Shown here: piece after piece, positions 54,421 to 64,000 of the stretch
How positions within the stretch are numbered: the stretch's first letter is position 1
How the letters are laid out: each line of letters opens with the position of its first letter
Assembly (NCBI GenBank): GCA_023213395.1
Contig: CM041465.1
Location: 64,983,741 to 65,047,740, forward strand
Reading direction: 5' to 3'
Length of the DNA stretch: 64,000 bases
Origin: Cycas panzhihuaensis
Lineage: Eukaryota > Cycadophyta
Made by a program: the position numbers and the translations under genes
Notes under the pieces: generated by a model
Seen by the model: the letters and a program-made list of their open reading frames with translations, nothing else
What the model was told of the DNA's origin: nothing
Database searches by the model: none

Positions 54421-54807
54421 TCATACTGTCTCATTCGTGAAAACCCTTGTGGGCGTGGAAGGACAAGAGTAAGTCTCGCTCTATCCCATTCGTGAAAACC
54501 CCATGTGGCGCGAAAGGATAAGGGTTATATCATTTTGGAAAATCGGAACTGTGAAAACCCAAAAGGGCATGGGGATGACCAAATGGTATATGGAGACTCG
54601 ATGAGATTTCAGCTACAAAATTTATTGTCTTGATTGGCTATCGCTACATTTAAAGAGTACTGAGCCAAGTTAGTAGATTAGAAAATTTGTGGGTTTTCTT
54701 CCCATGAGGGTTTCCCATAAAAGTATCATACTAGTTTGCTTTGTAAGAGGCTCAAATGAAGACCTCATAGGATAGAATAAAATAGAATGAAATGACCTTC
54801 TACCATT
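54421..54807 (+). other. 3' untranslated region of E with GTGAAAACCC repeats
   Basis: Three spaced copies of GTGAAAACCC lie near 54436, 54493 and 54552. The first two are preceded by CATTCGTG and all are followed by GG-rich and AAGGA blocks, making an imperfect repeat of about 57-60 bases. It lies just upstream of the purine tract. Confidence 0.65.
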
Positions 54808-54818
54808 AAGGGGGAGAT
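54808..54818 (+). other. Polypurine tract of E
   Basis: AAGGGGGAGAT directly precedes the TGAAAAGGG LTR start. Confidence 0.9.
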
Positions 54819-55116
54819 TGAAAAGGGTTAATGACATAAGGTCATTACATTAGTTGATTATTTCGAAAAAGGGTCTTAAGTGAACTTTAAATTAGATCAC
54901 TTAAGTGAAATGCACTTTCATGTGCATTATGTGTAATTTCATTTCACTTAACCCAAATGCTCCCTCTCTCAATATAAAAGTAAAGCTCAATGGAGGAGAT
55001 TCATTCTTTACCTCCCCATTTTGTGAGAGCTACTTTCTTTCTCTCAAGTCTCTCTTGCTCCCATGTTTGCCTTTGTGTTTAGTGCATGGAGATGAAGGAT
55101 AGATCTACTCTTTTCA
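54819..55116 (+). repeat. 3' LTR of E
   Basis: It is 298 bases long with two differences from the 5' LTR. Confidence 0.97.
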
Positions 55117-55121
55117 ATTAG
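55117..55121 (+). repeat. Target site duplication of E, right copy (ATTAG)
   Basis: It matches 47634-47638. Confidence 0.93.
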
Positions 55122-55530
55122 AGAGGTCATTACTTAGTGAAATTATTTTATATAAGAAGTCAGTAACTATTTCAGACTCCTTCATATGAAGTTTGAATAA
55201 TTCTTCTTTCAAGGATATTATCCTAGCCTTATTCTTTTGTCCATACAAGTTTCCTAGATACTTCCAAATGCTTTCAGTAGAGTACAAGTTTTCAACATAG
55301 ATAAGAAGAGAATCTGAAATAGATAATTTTAAGATAATAACACATGTACTATCCTGATCTTCCTAGCTAGTTTACTTAGGCCCAACATCCTTTGGTTTAG
55401 TTTCAGCTCTAATTGTAATTCTCTAGGTATTTTTAGCTCTGAGGAGGGCCTCTATCTTAATTTTCTAAATGTGGTAATTAATATCAGTAAGCTTGTCATT
55501 ATCAAATAGAGCTAGGATGAAGGAAGCCAT
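55122..55530 (-). pseudogene. gag: Copia D gag, N-terminal part
   Basis: ATG at 55530 opens MASFILALFDNDKLTDINYHI, with TAG for the expected Trp, then KIKIEALL. LYSTESIWKYLGNLYGQKNK near 55250 and LKEELFKLHMKESE near 55180 complete the UBN2-type pattern. E inserted at 55121; the remainder continues at 47638. It once encoded the capsid precursor. Confidence 0.85.
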
Positions 55531-56260
55531 TTTTAAGGATAAAATACTGTTCTGGGAGCCCTAGGCTATATAATGTTTAGATTTTATATAGTACCTAAAC
55601 TATATAGATGGGGATGAGACCTATGTCAAAAGAAAGATCTTGGAGAGTAGATCAAAGATCTGAAATTATTTTTCTAAGACAACCTTCGATTTGAGAGAAA
55701 TCAGGCCCAAAATCTCTAAATAGATAGTTAGGGTTTCTCATAAATATGAAAATATCTTTGTAATTTCTTTAAAAAACTCTTTATAAAAGCATTCAAATGA
55801 TTTGTATACTCCAAACAAAGAGTTTTAGTCTGAGATTACCTAGAGATTTAGTCAGATATGAGAAAAATCTTCAAAAACCTTTGTAGACCTATACGGATAG
55901 TAAATAGGTTAAAACCCCCCTCAAAATGAGCTCAAATCACTTTGTGATAAAAGAGAAATATGAAGAGGACATTGAGATCTACGATCTAGGTGAATTTCAT
56001 TGAATTCTAAGAACTTGAATTTTTCAAGTCCATATAGTTCTGTATGATTTCGTATGGTTGCCTTTGTACTTGCTTTATGCTCTAACCCTACTTGTTTTAT
56101 CTTCTTGCCTCCTTCTTTTATTTCTCCAAATGTCTATCTCCTTCTTTTCTTCAACTTCATTTGAAGACCTTGTCTTTCTCCTTCACAACTTGTTTGAGAT
56201 TGTACTTATCTCTCTCACTTGATCTTGTAGAGACCCTTTCTTAATTAGGCAAAATAACCT
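55531..56260 (-). other. Leader of D, non-coding
   Basis: It lies between primer site and gag start on the minus strand. No ORF is supported. Confidence 0.6.
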
Positions 56261-56272
56261 ACTCTGATACCA
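56261..56272 (-). other. Primer binding site of D
   Basis: The minus strand reads TGGTATCAGAGT, one change from the Met-type site, directly at the LTR end. Confidence 0.85.
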
Positions 56273-56454
56273 TTTTAGAATGCTAGAAAAAACATAAATG
56301 AAGAATCCTTGTTGATTATCATTAAGAGATCAAGTGAATAAATATAATTAGGATTTGTAACTGGCTTGTAACCGAAATATATCTAAAGGACATGTGTATG
56401 TTAGTTACATATATTAAATGTCTATGACATAAGATAAAACATTATATTCTAACA
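56273..56454 (-). repeat. 5' LTR of D
   Basis: The minus strand starts TGTTAGAATATAATG at 56454 and ends GCATTCTAAAA. The terminal CA has changed to AA. Confidence 0.88.
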
Positions 56455-56459
56455 TCTTC
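56455..56459 (+). repeat. Target site duplication of D, right copy (TCTTC)
   Basis: It matches 43833-43837. Confidence 0.85.
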
Positions 56460-57642
56460 TTGGTGATATTTTAGGTCTCTTTGTACCCATATTTTACCTT
56501 GGAAATTTAGCTAAAAGGTCTACCATTTATGGGATAAAAAGGGAGTAGACTATTATGAAGAATGGTCATCTCTTTACTCATAACATAGCTACTCTTTCCC
56601 ATTCTTCCACAGCTATCCAAATCCCTAAGAGGCTTGCTTTCATCTTAACTTGTTCATGTCTATTATTGAGCATGTTTTCCTTATTTCTCTTTTTCCTTTA
56701 CTAGTTTTAAAGGAAGAATTGGAAATAGTTTAATCACATGAAAGAAAGAAAGATATTCTAAGGTAGGAGTTCTTTAATAGGTAAGGAATGATAGTATTAT
56801 TCTTGTTTGATTTCACTCCTTTTATTATTCCCCTTTTTTAGAAGAAAATCTAAATATATGAAAGAAATGTATTTGATTCAATTAGATCATATGAGATTCA
56901 AGGATCGCTTTGGTATCCAATAGACTCCAATTATGATAGAATCTTTTTATTCTTTGGTTTGTTGCTCATTTATGGATAATGACTTGGATATGATTGGTTG
57001 TATGCAATCTCTATGGTTTAAAAATCATTCATTACAATAGTAGTAAATCTTTATGATCTTTCTTTTTATCTTAGAATCATTCTTTAAAAAGATCATAACA
57101 TATAATTAGAATAAAAGTTTTACATAAGCATTTTATATTATTGGATCTCTTAGTGATTTGCATACATAGTTGCATGTGGTATTAGTTGCTTTTCACATTG
57201 ATTTCTTGCTCATTGAAAAGCATGTGTTGTATCTAAATGAAGTAGTTTTGTGCTTATTTTTAGTATGCTTTATCTTTAAAAAAATAATAAATACATTGCA
57301 CATGTGTTTAGTTTTTCTCATTTGTGTCTTGAAAACTAGGTGGATAGATCTTGTAATTTCATTGATTACTCTTGTGATTTCATTTTTAAAAAATAAAATA
57401 AAACAAAAAAGAAAATAAAACATTTCTATCACTTAACTCTTCTCCTTTATTTAAGTAAAATTCTAAAGGTTGAAATAATAGAAGGAAAGGAGTCCCTAGG
57501 AAGGACATAAGAGACATTATTAATGTATTCTTAAACTTAGAATTCCTCCATCCAATTATATAGGCTAGTGGATTCAATCACCCCTTTTATATCCTAGCCT
57601 TTCATTGCTTCACTTACATATTTATCAAATGGAATAATTAGG
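56460..57642. other. Sequence between D and F, perhaps F's 5' LTR
   Basis: AT-rich with short unsupported frames on both strands. It continues 41690-43832. If the primer site at 57643 is real, F's 5' LTR ends within or just after this stretch (a CA near 57626). Confidence 0.4.
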
Positions 57643-57662
57643 TGGAGACTCCTTCTTAGGAG
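57643..57662 (+). other. Candidate primer binding site of F
   Basis: TGGAGACTCCTTCTTAGGAG resembles the TGGCGACTCTGCTGGGGA-type site of plant non-chromovirus gypsy elements at most positions. It lies upstream of F gag at the expected distance. Confidence 0.4.
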
Positions 57663-57929
57663 TTGGCAAAGGTGGTCCCTTTAGTTCTCTGAGGCTTCCT
57701 GTCTCTTAGCTTAGACTTGAAATAGAAGAAACATACTGCTAGTTAGGAGATAGTTAGTTAGTGTCCAACCAAAGCATGTCATATTTCTAATAACCATATT
57801 GGGGATTATCATTTGTCTTCTTGTTTAAATCGATGAAAACTACTACACCCCCTCATAGGTGATCCTTGAGACTTCAAGGTCTCCCACTTAATTTTCAAAC
57901 CCAACCCTCACATTTCACTCTTGAAGTTC

Positions 57930-59880
57930 TATCTTCCTATGTTAACTATTTAAAACATCATGCTCACGATGCTTATGTCTATCCCCTTGAAGATTCAACT
58001 CAACTATATAAAATACCTCTGCAGTAAGGGTACCTTGAACCCTCTCAATTCTAGGGTGATGCTTCTTTTGTAGATCCTTTTCTTAGATAAGAGGAACCAC
58101 TTCCTATTCAAGCACATCCATCATATTTTAAGTTGGTTCTTACTAGGGTCCCTACTCTGCTTCACATGCCTAGATATTAAGATCCTTTTTATCCAAAAAC
58201 TTATACTATGACATCCTCTCTATAATATCCCTAATTTTATTTATTATGCAAGGAGTATAAGTTGATTCAAGTTGAGTCTTTGATTACTCCAGATGTCATT
58301 CGATCTCCCCTACCTTTCCATCCTTCTTCACTAAGATCTTATTCTCCTCTTTTAGAGTAGGTGGAAGATCACAAGTTGATTCATTCTCAACCCCTTCTTT
58401 TACCCTCTCAGTTACAAGTTTAGATCCCTTCTTCTCATGTGGTCCCTTTTACATATGAAGGTACCTCTACTATTCCTCTTTAAGGTAATCCTAGTTCTTC
58501 TTATCCTCTTACTTCTTACTAAGTAGGTTTACCTTCATTAACCTCTCAACCTATTCATTCCTATTCTACTAGGGTTACCCCCTCTTATCTTGTCTCATCT
58601 TCGACTCAATTGCTAGTTCATACATCCTATACAATTATGCCATAAGGCATTAGATCTGATACCTCTTCTCCTAGGACTCTTAATGTAGCTCCTTCTTCCC
58701 AAAATATTTCTCATACCTATCCTATTTATCCTTATGCTTAACTTAGTCAATATTAAGTTTTGGGGGTTATTATCCCTACCTCCTCATCACATGTTCCTAG
58801 AACCACTCCACAACTAATTCCTTTTCCTTCATTCAATCTTGCTCTTCCTTAATACCCTATGATACAAACCAATTCTATGGTTAACCTTACAACTTGGTTT
58901 AATCCTTCATCTACTCTTCCATCCTATTCTTTACCTTAATAACAATAATAACAACCCATTTCTTTCACCACTCCATATCCTTTCTCCTTGCCTTAACATA
59001 CCACTATGTTGAGGCCAAGGAAATCCTTTTTAGATTACATGAAGTATCCTTTTCCATATAAGATCTTTCTATCCCCCATACCTCCATTCCTTCCTGAGCT
59101 ATCTAAATTTTTAGGTGACTCCTCCCAAGACCTCACTTCTTACATATAAGTGTTTACACTTACTTGTGTGGATTTCATATCGTATGATTACGTCATGATG
59201 TATTTGTTTCCAAAATCACTCCAAAGTGATGCCTTGAAATGATTTTATTGACTTCCATTAGCTTCTATCCTCTCATTTCAATAATTAGTTTATTCTTTAA
59301 TCAACTATTTTGATGTAGCAAAACCATTTGAATCTAGCATCAGATACTTTTTAGCTATCAAACAAAATCATGATGAAACTTCTAGAGACTTTGTGAGAAG
59401 GTTTCAAGACTTAGTATATGTATGTCATTCACATCTTGATCCTAGTCTCCTATTTGATCTATTCACTAATGCTTTTTGAGGCCACACATACATCTTGAAG
59501 TTCTTAAGATTACCCTCAAACCTATAAAGAAATTATTGATTATTGTTTAGTTGTAGAGATATTTGAGATTTAGGTAGGTATTAAGAAGATTAGGAAACAT
59601 ATTCCCTTTAAATAAATTACTCAAACAACTAAAGCTTCTTATTCTAAACCTACCTACAATCACTTAAGTTCTTCCATTAGATCATTGGAGCACGTGATCA
59701 ATACCAAGCTACATGTTGATGGTCCTTCTCAAAATTAGCCCTCTTGCAAGACTAAAGTAATTCACCTCACTAAAGGAGGGAGGAAATAAGGTCCTCTCAT
59801 ACCTATTCCTTCTTTTATAAAGACAAAATGGTGTTCATATCATCAAACAAATGCCCATGACAGAAGTGAATGTTGCATGG
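57930..59880 (+). pseudogene. gag: F gag with CHHC-type knuckle
   Basis: A Pro/Ser/Thr-rich N-terminal part (about 58000-58990) precedes the gag domain: RPRKSFLDYMKYPFPY near 59010, PELSKFLGDSSQDLTSYI near 59095, then LINYFDVAKPFE (59297) and ETSRDFVRRFQDLVYV (59378). A frameshift follows near 59480. The metal-binding motif CSYHQTNAHDRSEC lies near 59832-59873 (C-x2-H-x4-H-x4-C), the same as in C. Several TAG and TAA codons break it. Confidence 0.8.
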
Positions 59881-60149
59881 TTCAAGCTATAACACAAAAT
59901 ATAAGCATTCAATCAAACCATCCCTCTAAAGCATCTCAAGATCAAATGATCCATAAGGACCCACTACCTCAACATAAGGACAAAGGAAACAAAGAAGAAA
60001 GGGTAAAGAAAAATAGGTTTAAGATGATGAAGATAAGCCTTCGGGTTCTAATTCATCGAATGAGACTACTACTCCCCCTAATCCTTCTGTAAAATTAACT
60101 AGTAATCAAGCTCGCCCACCTTCCAAAGGTGGTGAGACTAAGAGAATAA

Positions 60150-60860
60150 TCAACATGGTGGAGATAACAAAGAGTGCATGCCCATCTAAACCATATGATT
60201 ATTTAATAACAAAGAATCTTGACTCTTTGCCTCTTATACCTCCATGTCATATCAGGTTTAGGTCCATTCCCTCCAATATAAAAGATGGATCATTCTCTTT
60301 GGTTAGTGAGCTTAAGACCATTCCTGCTAGTATTTCAATTATTAATTTATTGAAGTATTTCCATGAGCAATGCCACCTCTTATTTGATGTGTAGGGAGTT
60401 CCTATTATAGTCTCTTCATCTACTTCCATACTTTCTTTTAACCTGGCTACCTTGTCTAATCTTACTACTCATGTGCCAAATTACATACCTCTATTTTATA
60501 TTAAGATAATAAAGGATGATATAAATATTAAATATGTTATTATCGATGAGGGATCATCTGTTAATATAATCCCTCTTCATCTTATTGAGGACTTAGAAAT
60601 TTTAGTTTTTGATCCATGTGAGTGGATTTGTTAGGGATATTATAAAAATCAAAAAGTCCTCCTTAGTTAAGTGACTCTTCTCTAAACTTTAAAAGAAAAG
60701 ATAGTTCTTACCAAATTAACCATCATTGATCTTGATTTATAATATAACACCCTTTTAGGTAGACTATGGATTACCCAAATGGTTGTGGTTTGTTCTTTCC
60801 TCTTTGGTAAACTTAGATTCATCCATGAGGGGCAATTAAAATTATAAAGTGAAAGCCAAA
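60150..60860 (+). pseudogene. pol: F protease region
   Basis: The active site reads YVIIDEGSSVNIIPLHLIE near 60535 (Asp-Glu-Gly where Asp-Thr/Ser-Gly is usual), with NTLLGRLWI near 60750 as closing motif. Upstream LISELKTIPASISIIN-like sequence matches the segment before protease in C (AFSVVNKLCTMAAGMSIMD). Confidence 0.75.
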
Positions 60861-62150
60861 ACCTATCAAACAGTTAGTCCCTCTTGTTAAGACCTTTTCA
60901 GAGCCTGGTGAGTCATCTAATTTTTTAGAGTATCTCTTCTAATCATTAAGTTTGGGCTAATACTTTACTATTAAAACCTGTTCTACTTAAGGAGAAGTAA
61001 AGGATGTTAATTTGGTAGAGATTGTCCCTATTTCATCAGGTCCCTCATATACTCCTCAGTCTTTGAGTCTGACTGATCAATCTTTGGTTTCTTTTTCCTC
61101 TCATAATAAAGAAACAATTCCATATTCTATTATACCTTATGAGGAAATGTCTGTGAGTAAAACTATTGATATGAATATTCCCCTTCCTATTCAAACCCAT
61201 TTCTCATAGGTTTTGTGATTACCTATGAGGGCAAATGCTTTAGTTCCTTCCACTATAAATCATTCTTTAATTTTTCATACAACTTCTCTTTCACATAACA
61301 TACATGTTGATGTTACACCTCTTTTCTTAATCTCCTCTCTTTACTACATGGTTGAATAGACATGAAAATAAAATGTTATTACATTAGCATATGGATTTAG
61401 AATCAAGTAGCGAGGATATTAATTTACTTGATACACTTCAAAGGAATCAAAGCACTCACACTCAAGTATTGGATGTGAATTTGATTTCTATTATTTCTTT
61501 TCCTTCCTATTATTTTATGGATGCTTCTCTATCATCCCTCATATTGATGTCTTTATCTAATTGAGATCATCATTATTCTCCTCAAGGTTTTAACCAAATA
61601 TTTATGTCTATTTGGGAATTTATTGATAGGCCTATCCTCTTTTCTCAAGTTCCTTTAATCATTGAGTTTGTTCCTACTTGTCCAAGCTCTTTAGTTGACT
61701 CTCTTTTATATTTTAGGCCCTTCTCTTTGTCTACTTATCTACCAAGGAATCAATTCCTTATTGACCTTTTTCACCTTGATCATTTTAAAAATGATAAGCA
61801 ATTCTCAAATATTTACCAGGGTCGTGTCTTAAGCTTCCTAATGGACATAATAATAGGATGGGCTTTTCAAAAGCAATACAACTTAATTCACTATTAGTTA
61901 ATCATTCCTAATATCAAGAGATAATTTCTCTTATAGAGCTTGTCCCTCCTTATTTTGAAGAAGGAAATACTATGCTTATAGAACAAAATATTGATGTTGA
62001 CTTAAAACTCAATGATACCCCTAAGATTATTAAATTGGGAGCTAGTTGTACTCCCCAATAGATTGCTTAATTTAAGGATATCTTTCATGAGTTCTACTCT
62101 GTCTTTACTTGGGATTATAAAGATATGCATGCCATTGATACCCAAGTCAT
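60861..62150 (+). pseudogene. F protease-RT linker, degenerate
   Basis: Ser/Pro/Leu-rich short frames (61012-61209, 61604-61897) occupy the place of C's long linker. No domain is present. Confidence 0.5.
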
Positions 62151-63440
62151 TGATCATAATATCATAGTAACTCCTAGCATCAAACCTAAATAAAAAGGAT
62201 AATGTCTTATTCACTCACATCTCTCCCTTGTTATTAAACAAGAAGTAGAGAAGTTATTAGGAGATCGATTCATTGAGAGTATTGATTACTCTTATTGTGT
62301 CTCTAATATAATTCTAGTCGTAAAGAAAATGGTTTAATCCAAATTTACATTGACTTCTAAAACAATAATGAAGCGTGCCCTAAAGACAATTTTCCTTTCC
62401 TTTTTCTTGATTAGACTTGGGACTAGATAGCTAGTTTTGAAGTGACGTCTCTTATAGATGGTTTTTCTAGTTATAATTAGATTTCTATCTCACCTCAAGG
62501 TCATCATAAAACTATATTTACTACTCCTTAGGGTACTTTCATGTATAAAGTCATGCCTTTTGGGTTGAAATTTGCACGTGATACTTATCAACAGGTAATG
62601 GTTCATATTTTTTATGATTTGATTGGCAATATTATTATTGTGTACTTAGACGATATGCTTTCTCTTTCTCACAATAGATGTGATCATGTGCATGACCTGA
62701 GAATAATCTTTGAAAGGTGTAAGAAATACCACTTATGTCTTAATCCATCTAAATGTGTTTTTTCCATGACATTAGGAAGAATGTTAGGTAATATTATTTC
62801 TTACAATGGGATTAGAATTGATCTCAATAAGATAAAGACAATTTTTAACATATCTCCTCCTAAGAGTTAGAAGCAGATTAAATCCTTCCTAGGTAGACTT
62901 GGTTTCTTAAGGCATTTTTTTGCTAATTTTGCTTTGGACGCCAAGCCTATCATAAATCTCTTAAAGAAAGATGTTGAGCTATGATGGACTCCTCAAGTTC
63001 AAGAATCCTTCAACAAGTTAAAGCAAGCCTTAATCTTAACACATGTGCTTACTCCACCAAGGTTTAATAGATCTTTTATCCTATATACTTCATCTACTAA
63101 AGAATCATTAGTAGGTATGTTGGCATAGGAGGATGACTTTAGTAAAGAACGAGTGGTATATTTCATTAGTAGGACTTTAATGGCTACTAAACTTTATTAT
63201 CCCCTTCTTGAAAAAGAATGTATTACTTTAGTCTTTGATATTAAGAAGTTATAGTATAATCTTCTTGGGAATAAGGTCCATCTCATTATTCAATCTAATC
63301 CTATCCAATAGTTTCTTACCAAAATAAATCTTAATCGGTGACTAGGTAAATGGTCCTTATTACTACAAGCATTTGATTTTCAAGTCATAAATAGAAAGTC
63401 TAAGAAAGGCATGGTCATCGCTAAGACCATGGATAATGCT
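62151..63440 (+). pseudogene. pol: F reverse transcriptase and RNase H
   Basis: RT fragments are ESIDYSYCVSNIILVVKK near 62275, MYKVMPFGLKFARDTYQQVM at 62541, IIIVYLDDMLSLSH near 62632 (intact YLDD), HLCLNPSKCVFSMT near 62731 and GIRIDLNKIKTIF near 62812. RNase H fragments are ILTHVLTPPRF near 63030, LYTSSTKES near 63082, FISRTLMATKL near 63160 and EKECITLVFDIKK near 63210. Frames change several times. Confidence 0.85.
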
Positions 63441-63639
63441 CCTCTCCCTAATCTTACTAAATAACCTATTGATGATTCTCTCTCAGATGAACATGTTCTC
63501 CATGTCTAAGATGTCCCTTCTGATGATCCATGGTATAGAGAAATTAAAACATATCTTCATGATCAATCTTTTCCTTTTTCTTTTTACCTTTAACAAAAGA
63601 AGATAAATTTGAGTTACTTCTAGGTAATATCTCTTACTT

Positions 63640-64000
63640 AGTGTTGTTCTTTATAAATATTCTTTTGATGAAATTCTATTAAGATACCTTTCTCCCAATG
63701 AAACACTTGTAACCATAATAGAATCCCATAAAGGAATGTGTGGTGGATATTTTAGTTATCAATCAATGGCCCAACAAATCCTTTATATGTGTTATTATTA
63801 GCCTATCCTATTTAATGATGCTTATTCATATATACAAAAATATTAGACATATCAATCCCATGTGACCTTAATACTCAAACCTACATAAGAACTAAAATTG
63901 ATTATCTCACCTTGGCCTTTATCTCAATGGGGTTTTGACTTCATTGGTCAGATTTTTCCATCATCATCTAATGATCATAAGTATATTATAGCTACTATGA
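63640..64000 (+). pseudogene. pol: F integrase, zinc finger and start of core
   Basis: It reads LYKYSFDEILLRYLSPNETL near 63650, IIESHKGMCGGYFS near 63716, YYWPILFNDAYSYI-like sequence near 63790, then the core beginning WGFDFIGQIFP near 63927, where Asp is the first catalytic residue. It is cut at 64000. Confidence 0.8.

Larger units (their letters stand above)
47639..55116 (+). mobile_element. Element E: young Ty1/copia retrotransposon with defective gag-pol
   Basis: Two 298-base LTRs (TGAAAAGGG...CTCTTTTCA) differ at only two positions, both C in the left copy and T in the right. TSD ATTAG is perfect, the primer site TGGTATCAGAGC is perfect, and the purine tract is AAGGGGGAGAT. The total is 7478 bases, including an unusually long leader of about 2 kb. 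Gag, protease, integrase, RT and RNase H are all recognisable but are split by many frameshifts. Confidence 0.97.
43838..56454 (-). mobile_element. Element D: Ty1/copia retrotransposon on the minus strand, containing E
   Basis: LTRs of 174 and 182 bases lie at 43838-44011 and 56273-56454 with a perfect TCTTC TSD. On the minus strand a Met-type primer site, leader, gag, protease, integrase, RT, RNase H and purine tract follow in copia order. Removing E (47639-55116) leaves a typical element of about 5.1 kb. Stops are numerous. Confidence 0.92.
57643..64000 (+). mobile_element. Element F: Ty3/gypsy relative of C, cut by the window end
   Basis: Gag, protease, RT, RNase H and integrase appear in order on the plus strand and match the motifs of element C. 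It is more AT-rich and more decayed than C, with stops and frameshifts throughout. The 3' end, including the 3' LTR, lies beyond 64000. Confidence 0.8.

Noticed and set aside
57170-57432. Overlapping plus and minus frames of about 80 codons
   Set aside because: They are low-complexity AT-rich sequence on both strands with no domain.
1-64000. rRNA, tRNA, CRISPR, bacterial operons or cellular plant genes
   Set aside because: None were recognised. tRNA-like matches are primer binding sites of retrotransposons, and repeats have no CRISPR-like regular spacing.

Overview
This window looks like nuclear DNA from a seed plant with a large, retrotransposon-packed genome. It is AT-rich overall and contains no cellular gene, rRNA, tRNA or CRISPR array that I can support. 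Nearly every recognisable protein fragment is gag-pol of a Ty1/copia or Ty3/gypsy LTR retrotransposon of plant type, with tRNA-Met-like (TGGTATCAGAGC) or other tRNA primer sites. Dense nesting and advanced decay would suit a gymnosperm, but the sequence does not prove that. I use letters for the elements.

Region 1-12281. Element G (1-10973, left LTR cut by the window edge) is a non-autonomous copia-like element with a gag remnant and an unrecognised 188-codon ORF. It sits in a similar fragment, element I (10974-12281). Inside G lies element H (1185-8120), a gypsy element with almost complete gag-pol on the minus strand. H's two 1.1 kb LTRs face each other in INVERTED orientation, yet the whole unit is bounded by a perfect 5-bp target duplication (GATTC). 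The abnormal junction lies where reverse transcription hands over between the polypurine tract and the tRNA primer site, so H looks like a reverse-transcription accident that was integrated.

Region 12282-37294 is a three-layer nest. Copia A (gag from 13273; pol 33412-36927) was entered by gypsy B (13996-33406, TSD ATATG; gag and protease kept, RT and integrase gone). B was then entered by gypsy C (14308-29678, minus strand, 2.7 kb LTRs, TSD ATCTC). C carries gag, protease, RT, RNase H and only the start of integrase. Downstream of that is a roughly 3 kb segment with an antisense, apparently spliced gene: own TATA box, 112-nt intron, plant-mobile-domain-like N-terminus and a probable coiled-coil C-terminus. 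A second, plant-type RNase H follows.

Region 37295-43832 is AT-rich, with a decayed copia tail (about 39880-40990) and an unpaired LTR-like start at 41690. Region 43838-56454 is copia D on the minus strand (TSD TCTTC), interrupted by copia E (47639-55116, plus strand, TSD ATTAG). E's two 298-bp LTRs differ at only two bases, making it the youngest insertion, but its coding region is already frameshifted, so it was probably mobilised by another copy. Region 57600-64000 is gypsy F on the plus strand, a decayed relative of C that runs off the window and still has the integrase core that C lacks.

Inferred order: H after G after I; C after B after A; E after D. Most broken codons are TAG where Trp or Gln is expected, and LTR differences are mostly transitions. 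This is the pattern expected from deamination of methylated cytosines outside CpG, and it shows long-silenced DNA.
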